Of a stretch of DNA of 64,000 nucleotides, positions 26,825 through 34,767 are shown piece by piece. How positions within the stretch are numbered: position 1 is the stretch's first letter; each line of letters begins with the position of its first letter. A program made the position numbers and the translations under genes. The notes under the pieces are model-generated. The model ran no database searches and was not told where the DNA came from. It saw only the letters and a program-made list of their open reading frames with translations. This DNA is from Chitinophagaceae bacterium IBVUCB2 (GTDB taxonomy: Bacteria > Bacteroidota > Bacteroidia > Chitinophagales > Chitinophagaceae), in NCBI GenBank assembly GCA_002127295.1, contig NFUV01000002.1:682001-746000 (forward strand), given 5' to 3'.

Positions 26825-27754
26825 TTATAAAGTCTTCAACACATCATTCATACTTCTAACAGCATCTGCACTTTTATTGAAAGCAGCCTGTTCGCTATCA
26901 TTCAATTTAAAATCAAGAATTTTTTCCCAACCATTTTTGCCGATAGTAACCGGAACACCTAAACAAATATCTTTTTGTCCGTATTCGCCATCCAATGCTA
27001 CGCAGCAGGTAAATAGTTTCTTTTCATCTCTAACAATTGCTTCTACCAATGCAGCTCCTGCAGCACCCGGCGCATACCATGCAGAAGTACCGATTAAAGC
27101 AGTCAGGGTAGCACCACCCACCATTGTATCTTTTACAATTTTTTCTTGCTGTTCTGCAGATAAAAAATTAGTAACAGGAGTACTGTTCCAGGTTGCCAGG
27201 CGAATAAGCGGAATCATTGTAGTATCACCATGCCCGCCTACAACTACAGCGTTTAAATCAGCAGGGCTGCATTCTAAATGCTGGCTCAGCTGGTATTTGA
27301 AACGGCTGCTGTCTAAAGTGCCGCCCATTCCAATAATTCTATTCTTAGGAATTCCGGTTGATTGCAATGCTAAATAAGTCATTGTATCCATCGGGTTGCT
27401 GATAACAATGATGATGGCATTAGGCGAATGCTTTAAAATATTTTCACAAACACCTTTAACGATGCCAGCGTTTACACCAATTAGTTCTTCACGGGTCATA
27501 CCGGGTTTACGGGGCAAACCTGATGTAATGACTACTACATCACTGTTGGCAGTTTTAGTATAATCATTAGTGCTGCCGGTAATTTTTGTATCAAAGCCAA
27601 GCAAGGTGGCAGTTTGCATCATATCCTGTGCCTTGCCTTCAGCAATACCTTCTTTAATATCGAGTAAAACAAGTTCCGTGCAAAGCTCTTTACGGGCAAT
27701 ATTATCAGCGCAGGTAGCACCAACGGCACCAGCACCTACAACAGTTACTTTCAT
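26825..27754 (-). CDS. mdh: Malate dehydrogenase
   Basis: A 309-residue NAD-dependent dehydrogenase of the LDH-like MDH type. The Rossmann loop is GAGAVG (7-12) and Asp32 indicates NAD preference. Substrate arginines Arg82 and Arg88 lie in LPRKPGMTRE, Arg151 in SSRF, and catalytic His175 in GGHGDTT. It interconverts malate and oxaloacetate in the TCA cycle. The Arg82 and Arg88 pair, in place of a Gln, marks malate rather than lactate as substrate. The leader contains a REP-like palindrome between a -7 element and the ATG. Confidence in identity is high. Confidence 0.96.
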   Translation of the reverse strand: MKVTVVGAGAVGATCADNIARKELCTELVLLDIKEGIAEGKAQDMMQTATLLGFDTKITGSTNDYTKTANSDVVVITSGLPRKPGMTREELIGVNAGIVKGVCENILKHSPNAIIIVISNPMDTMTYLALQSTGIPKNRIIGMGGTLDSSRFKYQLSQHLECSPADLNAVVVGGHGDTTMIPLIRLATWNSTPVTNFLSAEQQEKIVKDTMVGGATLTALIGTSAWYAPGAAGAALVEAIVRDEKKLFTCCVALDGEYGQKDICLGVPVTIGKNGWEKILDFKLNDSEQAAFNKSADAVRSMNDVLKTL

Positions 27755-27780
27755 GAAGAAAAATTTATTAATTGAAAATT

Positions 27781-27802
27781 ACCTGTCTGCCGACAGGCAG
27801 GT
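27781..27802. repeat. REP-like palindrome in the mdh leader
   Basis: Bases 27782-27787 (CCTGTC) pair with 27792-27797 (GACAGG), and the overlapping 27787-27791 (CTGCC) pairs with 27796-27800 (GGCAG), so alternative hairpins are possible. This is a GC-rich island in AT-rich DNA. The shape is like short palindromes scattered between genes in many Bacteroidota. It sits between the promoter candidate and the mdh start, so it would be in the mRNA leader. Confidence 0.55.
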
Positions 27803-27810
27803 TTGCGGCG

Positions 27811-27818
27811 CAAAGGTA
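27811..27818 (-). promoter_or_regulatory. Putative -7 promoter element for mdh
   Basis: Minus-strand TACCTTTG is an exact TAnnTTTG match, 57 bases before the mdh ATG. No TTG at the standard distance. The predicted leader would include the palindrome at 27781-27802. Confidence 0.45.
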
Positions 27819-27854
27819 GGGCAACAGAACATTTCTCAGGTAGTAAAATGAGGC

Positions 27855-28355
27855 TTATTTATTTAAAATATCAAGCAATTGCTTTATATCAACAGTATAC
27901 TCATAGGTATTAATAAGTTGGTGGTTTTTATTGTATAGAGCTATGAGGGGGTATTTTTGAAACTTGTAATAAGACGAAAAAAACCAGGAAAAATCTTTTC
28001 CAATTATAAGATTTGGTATTTCTGATGCTTTCGTGGCTTCGTAAAAGGGCTTAATTAGCGGCAGGCTTTTAAAAGAGCTCATAACAACCTGTATATCTTT
28101 TAATTTTTTCTTATTGGCCACAATTGATTCAGTCAATTGTTTACAATGATCACAATCAGGGCTAAAAAGCAAAATCATTACTGGCTTTCCTTTTGCGAGC
28201 TGCTCTTTAGTTTGCACTTTGGTACTATCCAATGATAAGAGTTTAAAAGCAGGTAAATCTGGTTTTAACTTATTGGCGGGGTCGCCTTCGGTGCTTTGTG
28301 CAAATGCCAGAGAAGCAAAACAGGTTGCTAAGAGGAGTAATACAATTCTTTTCAT
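27855..28355 (-). CDS. Exported thioredoxin-fold protein with CDHC motif (second of a tandem pair)
   Basis: A 166-residue protein with a signal peptide (IVLLLLATCFASLAFAQ). The thioredoxin-like fold shows GKPVMILLFSPDCDHCKQL with Cys68 and Cys71, and a Pro-containing strand PNLIIGKDFSWFFSSYYKF. The pair CxHC (C-D-H-C) resembles DsbA-type CPHC more than CGPC. The start is set at ATG 28353-28355 because the longer frame puts 23 residues before the signal sequence. It is a paralogue of the gene 19 bases upstream: same length, same cysteine positions. It probably acts as a periplasmic redox or cytochrome-maturation-type protein. Confidence 0.75.
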   Translation of the reverse strand: MKRIVLLLLATCFASLAFAQSTEGDPANKLKPDLPAFKLLSLDSTKVQTKEQLAKGKPVMILLFSPDCDHCKQLTESIVANKKKLKDIQVVMSSFKSLPLIKPFYEATKASEIPNLIIGKDFSWFFSSYYKFQKYPLIALYNKNHQLINTYEYTVDIKQLLDILNK

Positions 28356-28374
28356 AGCGTAAAGTTTTAGTTGA

Positions 28375-28875
28375 TCAGTCTTTATATATTGAAAGAATAC
28401 GTTCAAGTGGCAACGACCCTTCAAAAGCTGAAATTAATTCTTTCTTTTTATTATAGAATGCATGAAAGGGAAGATTTCGAATATTAAAAAAGCTAGGTAA
28501 AAAATAATGAGTGTCTTGTCCTACAACGATGTTTTTGAATGAAGCCAGGTTATACTGTGCTCTAAACTTCATCATCGAATCAAAAGGGGCAAAGGTGGCC
28601 ATAACAATATATAGGTCTTTAAACTTATCAATGTTTTTGGTAAGCTCCCTGGTTTCATGTTGACAATGCTCACACTGCGGATTAAATAACATCAAAATTA
28701 TTGGTAGCTTTTTAGGAAGGTCAGCCTTTGTATAATAATTGCTGCTATCAGGCAATAGCAATTTAACCGGTGGGTAAGTTGGAAATTTCTTATAAGGCGG
28801 CTGTATAGAATCTACCTGCGAAAAAGCAGTGAACGAAAGTGCCAATACTAATAATAGGGTAATATTTTTTTTCAT
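28375..28875 (-). CDS. Exported thioredoxin-fold protein with CEHC motif (first of a tandem pair)
   Basis: A 166-residue exported protein with signal MKKNITLLLVLALSFTAFSQ. LPIILMLFNPQCEHCQHETREL carries Cys68 and Cys71 in a C-E-H-C motif, followed by YIVMATFAPFDSM and a strand near FKNIVVGQD. Both members of the pair place the cysteines at identical positions, so a tandem duplication is likely. An ATG two codons upstream (28879-28881) is also possible. No cytochrome biogenesis genes are nearby. A TlpA-like reductase role in the periplasm is a reasonable guess only. Confidence 0.75.
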   Translation of the reverse strand: MKKNITLLLVLALSFTAFSQVDSIQPPYKKFPTYPPVKLLLPDSSNYYTKADLPKKLPIILMLFNPQCEHCQHETRELTKNIDKFKDLYIVMATFAPFDSMMKFRAQYNLASFKNIVVGQDTHYFLPSFFNIRNLPFHAFYNKKKELISAFEGSLPLERILSIYKD

Positions 28876-28981
28876 CGGCATCAAAGAAAAGGTAATTTAT
28901 TAGAAATAGAAATGGTCATTAAACGACGACACGGGTATTCAATCGGTTGTTTTGCTTCCAAAAGAAGCCTTTCTTTTCCTT

Positions 28982-29011
28982 TTGCCGTCAGCCATCCCTC
29001 CCTTATCTTTG
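28982..29011 (+). promoter_or_regulatory. Full Bacteroidota promoter for efp
   Basis: TTG (28982-28984), a 19-base spacer, then TATCTTTG (29004-29011): both consensus elements at standard spacing. It is identical at the -7 to the tRNA-Asp promoter. Transcription should start near 29018, 13 bases before the efp ATG. Confidence 0.75.
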
Positions 29012-29030
29012 CCGCCTCAAAAAAAAGTAA

Positions 29031-29597
29031 ATGGCAACAACATCAGATATCAGTCGTGGTTTGATTATCAACCTCGATGGCAGTCTTTATACCATAGTGG
29101 AGTTTGGAGAAAATAAAACGGCCCGTGCCGCTGCTAAAGTGTGGGCGAAACTGAAAGGGGTAGATAATAACCGTTCAATAGAAAAAACCTGGAACTCAGG
29201 CGATAATATCTTTCCTGTAAGAGTAGAAAAACGTACTTACCAGTTTTTGTACAAAGATGATACGGGGTACAATTTCATGGATAATGAAACTTTTGAGCAA
29301 GTGGCGTTACAGGAATCTGCAATTGATGCTCCGCAATATTTGAAAGAAGGACAGGAAGTTGGTGTGTTGATCAATACCGAAACTGATCAGATCCTTGGAG
29401 CGGAATTGCCAGATAAAATAGTTTTACTGATTACTTATACAGAGCCCGGCCTTAGAGGGGATACTGCAACGAGAACATTAAAACAAGCAACTGTGGAAAC
29501 TGGTGCTACCATTGGAGTTCCTTTGTTTGTAAATGAAGGGGAACTTATCCGGGTAAATACAAAAACTGGCGAATACGTAGAAAGAGTAAAAGAATAG
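29031..29597 (+). CDS. efp: Elongation factor P, arginine-tip type
   Basis: A 188-residue three-domain EF-P that relieves ribosome stalling at polyproline. Identity is clear from YNFMDNETFEQV (about 80-91), ITYTEPGLRGDTA and TKTGEYVERVKE at the C-terminus. The domain I tip loop reads EFGENKTARAAAK (24-36) instead of the usual KPGKGxA. By alignment, Arg32 (codon 29124-29126) takes the place of the modified lysine of E. coli EF-P (Lys34). Arg32 is also the residue that EarP rhamnosylates in Pseudomonas EF-P (NKSGRNAAVV). No earP-like gene is in the window. The gene precedes accB-accC, as in many bacteria, but has its own promoter and terminator. Confidence 0.93.
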   Translation: MATTSDISRGLIINLDGSLYTIVEFGENKTARAAAKVWAKLKGVDNNRSIEKTWNSGDNIFPVRVEKRTYQFLYKDDTGYNFMDNETFEQVALQESAIDAPQYLKEGQEVGVLINTETDQILGAELPDKIVLLITYTEPGLRGDTATRTLKQATVETGATIGVPLFVNEGELIRVNTKTGEYVERVKE

Positions 29598-29614
29598 TCC
29601 TATAAAATTTGATA

Positions 29615-29653
29615 AAAAATGGCCTGAAATCATCGATTTAAGGCCATTTTTAT
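29615..29653 (+). terminator. Rho-independent terminator after efp
   Basis: AAAAATGGCCT (29615-29625) pairs perfectly with AGGCCATTTTT (29641-29651) around a 15-base loop. The loop holds AAATCATCGATTT, one copy of a repeated motif. Confidence 0.85.
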
Positions 29654-29700
29654 ATCATTTTGGCCCATTTCTGGCCTAATTTTCCAAAAATCATCGACTT
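29627..29700. repeat. Repeated AAATCATCGAYTT motif upstream of accB
   Basis: AAATCATCGATTT (29627-29639) and AAATCATCGACTT (29688-29700) agree at 12 of 13 bases with starts 61 bases apart. GGCC boxes (four across 29621-29676) lie around them. The pair lies between the efp terminator and accB, where a fatty-acid-synthesis repressor could bind. No regulator with a known matching site is visible. Confidence 0.4.
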
Positions 29701-29785
29701 TCTCATTTTGATTTCATTACCTTAGCCGTCCTTACCAATAAGGAAATGGCTTTCTAAAACCAAAACGTCTATTAAATTGAAAAAC

Positions 29786-30280
29786 ATGGACTACAAACAA
29801 ATTCAAGAGTTGATCAAAATGGTCAACAAATCGAATATTGGTGAATTGACTATTGAGCAAAAAGACTTTAAAGTCACTATAAAGCAAAAAGAGGAACATG
29901 TAGCACAAATCGTCTCCTCTTCTTTCCCACAAGCCCCGGTGTATGCACCCGCCCCTCAACAACAAGTAGCTGCGCCACAACAAGGGAGTGCACTACCTCC
30001 GGCAGGCGAAGCTTCAAAAGCTGCAGTGCCCGCAACAAATACTATTACTATTAAAAGCCCGATGATTGGTACTTTTTACCGCAAATCGGCTCCGGATAAA
30101 CCAAACCTGGCAGATGTAGGTACAGAAGTATCGCCGGGTAAAGTGGTTTGCATTATTGAAGCCATGAAACTCTTCAACGAAATTGAAAGCGAAGTAAAAG
30201 GTAAGATTGTAAAAGTGCTGGTAGAAGATGCTTCTCCGGTAGAATACGATCAACCACTGTTTTTGGTTGAACCCGCATAA
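29786..30280 (+). CDS. accB: Biotin carboxyl carrier protein of acetyl-CoA carboxylase
   Basis: A 164-residue ACC subunit. An N-terminal helical part (IQELIKMVNKSNIGELTIEQ) and a Pro/Ala/Gln-rich flexible linker (about 48-85) precede the biotinyl domain (88-164). Lys128 in IEAMKLFNE is the biotin attachment site. The domain swings between AccC and the AccAD carboxyltransferase. I start at ATG 29786-29788; the frame remains open to a TTG three codons earlier. It forms a pair with accC, 92 bases downstream, across a dispersed repeat. Confidence 0.95.
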   Translation: MDYKQIQELIKMVNKSNIGELTIEQKDFKVTIKQKEEHVAQIVSSSFPQAPVYAPAPQQQVAAPQQGSALPPAGEASKAAVPATNTITIKSPMIGTFYRKSAPDKPNLADVGTEVSPGKVVCIIEAMKLFNEIESEVKGKIVKVLVEDASPVEYDQPLFLVEPA

Positions 30281-30283
30281 ACA

Positions 30284-30345
30284 GTTCATTGTTTATAGTT
30301 CATCGTTCATGACATTAACCCATGAACCATCAACTATGAGCATCA
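30284..30345. repeat. Imperfect inverted repeat of the GTTCATAGTT type between accB and accC
   Basis: TTATAGTTCATCGTTCATG and the reverse complement of CATGAACCATCAACTATGA agree at 16 of 19 positions, separated by a short loop. Direct repetition of a GTTCAT core is also visible. A related GTAGTTTATAGTTCTTAG/CTACAAACTATGAACTTAT pair lies between parB and parA. This looks like a family of short interspersed elements. Confidence 0.5.
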
Positions 30346-30372
30346 CTTTTTATTCATCTTCAAATAAATAAA

Positions 30373-31710
30373 ATGTTCAAGAAGATACTAATTGCTAACA
30401 GAGGCGAAATTGCTTTACGGGTTATCCGCACAGCAAGGGAAATGGGTATTAAAACAGTCGCTGTTTATTCTACTGCTGACAGAGACAGCCTCCATGTGAA
30501 ATTTGCTGACGAAGCAGTTTGTATTGGCAAGCCACAAAGTTCCGATTCCTATCTTAACATAGCTCACCTGATGGCTGCTGCTGAAATTACCAATGCAGAT
30601 GCTATTCACCCTGGCTATGGTTTCCTGGCAGAGAATGCAAGATTTGCACAGATATGTAATGATCATGGAATAAAATTTATCGGGCCAACACCTGATATGA
30701 TCAATTCCATGGGTGACAAAATCACAGCAAAGGAAACTATGATAAAAGCTGGTGTACCTGTAGTACCCGGAGGTGAGGGTTTGTTACAAAGTGTGGATGA
30801 GGCAAAAGGGTTGGCAAAAAACATGGGTTATCCTGTTATACTAAAAGCAACAGCAGGTGGTGGTGGTAAAGGAATGAGAATTGTTTGGGAAGAAAGTGAA
30901 ATAGAAAAAGCATACGATACTGCAAAGGCAGAAGCCGCTGCATCATTTAAGAATGATGGCATCTACATGGAAAAATTTGTAGAAGAGCCTCGTCATATTG
31001 AAATACAAGTAGCAGGCGATCAGTACGGCACTGTTTGTCATTTAAGTGAAAGGGATTGTTCTATACAAAGAAGGCATCAGAAATTGGTGGAAGAGTCACC
31101 TTCGCCATTTATGACGGATGAGCTTCGGTATAAAATGGGAGAAGCCGCCAAGAAAGCAGCCAGTGCCATCAATTATGAAAGTGTAGGGACGATTGAGTTT
31201 CTTGTAGATAAACACCGCAACTTCTATTTCATGGAAATGAACACCCGTATCCAGGTAGAACATTGCGTAACAGAAGAAGTCATCAATTTCGATCTAATAA
31301 AAGAGCAGATCAAAATTGCGATGGGTGAAAGAATTTCCGGGCAAGATTATATTCCCCGCAATCACTCAATCGAATGCCGCATCAATGCGGAAGATCCTTA
31401 TAATGATTTTCGTCCATCACCAGGAAAGATCACCGTATTGCACCAACCCGGAGGGCATGGAGTACGAGTTGATAGCCATGTATATGCCGGTTATGTAATT
31501 CCTCCTTACTACGATTCTATGATTGGTAAACTTATTACCGTAGCACAAACCCGTCCGGAAGCAATTCAGACCATGTACCGTGCATTAAGTGAGTATGTAA
31601 TCGAAGGAGTAAAAACAACTATTCCTTTTCATTTGCAATTAATGCAGGATGAACGTTTCCGCAGCGGCGATTTCAATACTAAATTCCTGGATGGATTTAC
31701 ATTAAAATAA
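30373..31710 (+). CDS. accC: Acetyl-CoA carboxylase biotin carboxylase subunit
   Basis: A 445-residue ATP-grasp enzyme, standard for AccC. The N-terminal domain starts [20 protein letters not shown], the ATP-binding glycine loop is [31 protein letters not shown] follows, and [15 protein letters not shown] holds metal and substrate residues. It carboxylates the biotin on AccB with bicarbonate and ATP. With accB, it forms the first half-reaction unit of fatty-acid synthesis. The 92-base gap to accB contains only a repeat, so the two are likely cotranscribed. Confidence 0.96.
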   Translation: MFKKILIANRGEIALRVIRTAREMGIKTVAVYSTADRDSLHVKFADEAVCIGKPQSSDSYLNIAHLMAAAEITNADAIHPGYGFLAENARFAQICNDHGIKFIGPTPDMINSMGDKITAKETMIKAGVPVVPGGEGLLQSVDEAKGLAKNMGYPVILKATAGGGGKGMRIVWEESEIEKAYDTAKAEAAASFKNDGIYMEKFVEEPRHIEIQVAGDQYGTVCHLSERDCSIQRRHQKLVEESPSPFMTDELRYKMGEAAKKAASAINYESVGTIEFLVDKHRNFYFMEMNTRIQVEHCVTEEVINFDLIKEQIKIAMGERISGQDYIPRNHSIECRINAEDPYNDFRPSPGKITVLHQPGGHGVRVDSHVYAGYVIPPYYDSMIGKLITVAQTRPEAIQTMYRALSEYVIEGVKTTIPFHLQLMQDERFRSGDFNTKFLDGFTLK

Positions 31711-31927
31711 ATTCCTGTTTTATAGCTGCCTTTTGTACCTTTCTTTAGCTACAAATAATGTAGTAAAAGCAGGCAAGGGCTTTCGATTGAAATAACTACC
31801 AATAACGAGACCTATTTTAGGTCCTGTGCCTTCGGGGGAAAATATAATTTATCTCTCAATTTCGGAGCTGTAAAAAAAATGCAAGCGACAAAACTTGTAA
31901 TCCGTAGAAAACTGTTATTTCAATTTA

Positions 31928-33016
31928 ATGATTAGAGTAATTTTTATAATGCTTTTGTTGTTGCCAAATTATCTTTCGGCCCAGCAGGAAACTGATAGTG
32001 TTATCTGTAAAAAAGTATTTGCACTCACCTTTCAACGTGGTACAGCCTTGGTGCATAAGGCTTCTGTAAGCAGTGCAAAAGATGTAAAACCTGTTTCCAT
32101 AGGGGTAGATTATTCACTTCAGCAATTTGGCTATTCTTCTTTCAGTATTTGCCGGACGTACTTGCGCCGTGGATTCAATTTGTCTTATCTTGATTTTAAT
32201 AGCCCTGTTTTTGGAAAAGGTATAATAGCTTCCATTTTTTTACAACCTGTTTATAGGATAGGTAAAAGCTTTCAATTTCAATTCAGGGGAGATGCGGGGA
32301 TAGGGTATTTTACAAAGCCATATGATAAAGAGAGCAATAGTACCAACCTTGCATATAGCAATCATTTTACTCCTTATCTCCATTTAAGTAGTGGTATTGG
32401 TTTTCGGATCAGTAAAAAAATCACTGCAGAAATTAATGGCAACTTTAATCATATTTCAAATGGGCATGCTAATCAGCCTAATGCTGGTCTTAACTGGATG
32501 ATGCTATCTGCCTCAGTACTTTATTACCCAGAAAATAATATGTTACCTAAGTATAAATATGTCCATGCTAAAAGAAGCCCCGGTGGTCCTTTTATTGATG
32601 CGGGTATAATGTTTACACCAGGACAAGCATTTCATGATTTATGGAAAGCAAAGCGTCGCTATATGTTAGGAATGTTTACACAGATTTCTTTTCCAGTAAG
32701 CAGAATTAATGCTCTTACTGGTGGAGTAGAGATTTCTTACAGCAGTTACAAAAACGATGAGGCGGCACCACATGACAATAGTCAGCCGGGAGTAACAACG
32801 GCAATAACGCTTGGCCATGAATTTTTATTAGGGAAAGTAATTTTCAGTCAGCAAATGGGTAAATATATCACCCGTTATCCATCCTTTCATACGGGCTATT
32901 ATCATCGCTGGGGTTTACGATATAAACTCAGCAACCATTTGTTTGCCGGATTTAATTTGAAAGTGCATAAAGAAGTAGCTGATTTGATTGACTTTCGTTT
33001 GCAGTACAGGTTCTGA
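31928..33016 (+). CDS. PagL-like lipid A deacylase (acyloxyacyl hydrolase family)
   Basis: A 362-residue exported protein (signal ending NYLSAQQ). The middle part carries SSGIGFRISKKI and the motif FNHISNGHANQPNAGLN, where His175 and Ser177 match the catalytic His-Ser of PagL. Beta strands on both sides fit an eight-stranded outer-membrane barrel. PagL removes an acyl chain from lipid A on the outer leaflet. The protein is longer than PagL (about 175 residues), with barrel-like strands added at the C-terminus, ending in RLQYRF. It probably tunes lipid A acylation. Preceded by 217 bases of noncoding DNA. Confidence 0.78.
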   Translation: MIRVIFIMLLLLPNYLSAQQETDSVICKKVFALTFQRGTALVHKASVSSAKDVKPVSIGVDYSLQQFGYSSFSICRTYLRRGFNLSYLDFNSPVFGKGIIASIFLQPVYRIGKSFQFQFRGDAGIGYFTKPYDKESNSTNLAYSNHFTPYLHLSSGIGFRISKKITAEINGNFNHISNGHANQPNAGLNWMMLSASVLYYPENNMLPKYKYVHAKRSPGGPFIDAGIMFTPGQAFHDLWKAKRRYMLGMFTQISFPVSRINALTGGVEISYSSYKNDEAAPHDNSQPGVTTAITLGHEFLLGKVIFSQQMGKYITRYPSFHTGYYHRWGLRYKLSNHLFAGFNLKVHKEVADLIDFRLQYRF

Positions 33017-33057
33017 GTAATTTGCCTGAGTAATCTATCACTGCAACTTATTTAAAC

Positions 33058-33082
33058 AAAAAAAGGCATCATTACTGATGCC
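33058..33082 (-). terminator. Rho-independent terminator of the FadL-like gene
   Basis: On the minus strand GGCATC (complement of 33077-33082) pairs with GATGCC (complement of 33065-33070) over a 6-base loop and is followed by seven Ts. It lies 28 bases beyond the stop of the FadL-like gene. Confidence 0.8.
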
Positions 33083-33110
33083 CTCTCTCAAGTGTTAGTT
33101 TGATTGCGAC

Positions 33111-34664
33111 TCAAATCTTAAAGCCAATAGTTATTATGGCATTCCCATTGGTTGATCTAATGTTTGCCCCGGTAAAGGGTGTTCTTTCTAAACGATAGGC
33201 GAAATGCACATCTTTGCCCATGGTGTGCACATAGGCAAGGTCAATGAACATGCCTTTGTTGCGATAGCCCAGACCCCCGCTTAAAGAAAAGCGGCTCCCT
33301 TTTTCTCCTGCTAAATTTTTATAAGGGTTGCCATAATAAGCTGCTCCCAATCTTGCCATAATGGTTGTGAACTTTAATTCTCCACCCACTTTAAAATTAA
33401 ATGTTCCTTTATAAGCGTTATCAATTGCTTTGTTCAATGATTTAAAATATGCATTAGCTTCTTCGCTTTCTGCTTCGGGATCGGTAGTGTAAGAAGATGC
33501 CTTATAGTTCACATATTCTATGTCAGCTGTAAGAAATCCTTTTTGTTTTCTCACATCTTCAATCTCCCTCAATACATATGATGCACTGGCCATCACCCGG
33601 TATGGTGTAAACATCCAATAATTAAATTGTGCGTCTGTGTTACCAGTAAATGTTCCGGAGCTTTGTGTTTGCATGCCCTGAAATGATTCAGTATTAGTCG
33701 TTATGGAAGTATTGTACGTATCTGTAAGCCTGTAAAAAGTAGGAGTATGAAATGCAAGTCCTAATCTCACATATTCGACCGGTTTAAAAATCATTCCCAG
33801 CTTGATATTTACTCCGGTACCATTAGTGGTTAAGTTCTCAGTAATAGAAGCAAAATCGAATCGGTTGCTGGCATTGGTTGTTGCATCGGCCTCAGTAAAA
33901 ATTGATTCTTTATCATATCTTAAAAACGGGACGCCAAGCGTAAAGCCAAAATATAATTTATCATTTTTTTGGCCGGCAAATGCCAGGGCTAATTCACTAA
34001 TGCCGCCGCGGTTTTTAATTTGTTGTTCCTGTATCAATCCGCCAGTTTGCAACAGGGGTGCTGCTAAGGATTGAAAGGTTTTATTGCCAGCATTCCATCC
34101 GTTTGCGGTATCTATCCAGTAAGTGTTGATAGCAAGACTGGTTCCAAATGGATAATTGAATGCAGCTGCATCAGTTGTAATATTATCATTTTGTAATTCT
34201 TCCAGAAATTTTTGGGAGTAGGAACTCTGAGTATTCAATCCACGGTACAAAACATTGCTGGCAAAGTTGGCTGTTCTGTTGATGGCAATGGAAACAGCAA
34301 TGCCTCCGGATGCTTTATTACGGTTCGTACCCCTGTCGGTGCCAAATACAAAACCGCTTGTACCAAATGAAACATTGTTTCTTTTGTCTTTTTCTGTGCG
34401 GCCAAAATATGTTCCTTTATTATTTGATAAATTAAAACCAGGCGTAAGAACAAAATCACCTGTTTTATAAAATGCCAGACCAGCCGGGTTTACAAAAGTA
34501 GCTGATATGTCACCACCGAGTGAAGCCATAGCACCACCGATAGCCTGTTGTCTTGCAGAACCACTTGATGAATGCCAGGAATATCGAAGAGCATCAGCAG
34601 GCTCTTGTGCCAGCAATGAAAATGAAAAGACAATACCAGTTAATATGAAAAAAAGCTTTCTCAT
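33111..34664 (-). CDS. FadL/OMPP1/TodX-family outer-membrane transporter
   Basis: A 517-residue outer-membrane protein with a signal peptide (LFFILTGIVFSFSLLAQ). SSGSARQQAIGGAMASLGG (about 31-49) and FVNPAGLAFYK are the FadL-family N-terminal hatch signatures, in which the Asn-Pro-Ala kink is diagnostic. The rest is alternating beta strands and ends in a barrel-type terminus (ITIGFKI). The family moves hydrophobic molecules, such as fatty acids or aromatics, across the outer membrane. It lies upstream of its terminator and downstream, on the same strand, of a low-complexity lipoprotein gene. Confidence 0.85.
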   Translation of the reverse strand: MRKLFFILTGIVFSFSLLAQEPADALRYSWHSSSGSARQQAIGGAMASLGGDISATFVNPAGLAFYKTGDFVLTPGFNLSNNKGTYFGRTEKDKRNNVSFGTSGFVFGTDRGTNRNKASGGIAVSIAINRTANFASNVLYRGLNTQSSYSQKFLEELQNDNITTDAAAFNYPFGTSLAINTYWIDTANGWNAGNKTFQSLAAPLLQTGGLIQEQQIKNRGGISELALAFAGQKNDKLYFGFTLGVPFLRYDKESIFTEADATTNASNRFDFASITENLTTNGTGVNIKLGMIFKPVEYVRLGLAFHTPTFYRLTDTYNTSITTNTESFQGMQTQSSGTFTGNTDAQFNYWMFTPYRVMASASYVLREIEDVRKQKGFLTADIEYVNYKASSYTTDPEAESEEANAYFKSLNKAIDNAYKGTFNFKVGGELKFTTIMARLGAAYYGNPYKNLAGEKGSRFSLSGGLGYRNKGMFIDLAYVHTMGKDVHFAYRLERTPFTGANIRSTNGNAIITIGFKI

Positions 34665-34727
34665 GATAGCATGAATTAAATAAGGTAAATAGTTAGTTAT
34701 TGCAGCGGCTTCGGTTTGACTACCTAT

Positions 34728-34758
34728 AAAAGAAAAGCCTTTAATAAAAAGGCTTTTC
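34728..34758 (-). terminator. Rho-independent terminator of the Ser/Asn-rich lipoprotein gene
   Basis: Minus strand GAAAAGCCTT pairs perfectly with AAGGCTTTTC (34749-34758 with 34732-34741) over a 7-base loop, then TTTT follows. It separates the lipoprotein from the FadL-like gene, so they are separate units. Confidence 0.85.
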
Positions 34759-34767
34759 CAGAATTAC

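Noticed and set aside
26877..27377. A 166-codon plus-strand frame opposite mdh
   Set aside because: It is antisense to mdh, whose catalytic motifs are intact. It has the Ser/Pro/Ala-rich composition expected of a shadow frame.
31711..31927. Possible small RNA or riboswitch upstream of the PagL-like gene
   Set aside because: Only a short GACCTA/TAGGTC stem is visible, with no conserved riboswitch core. Not supported.
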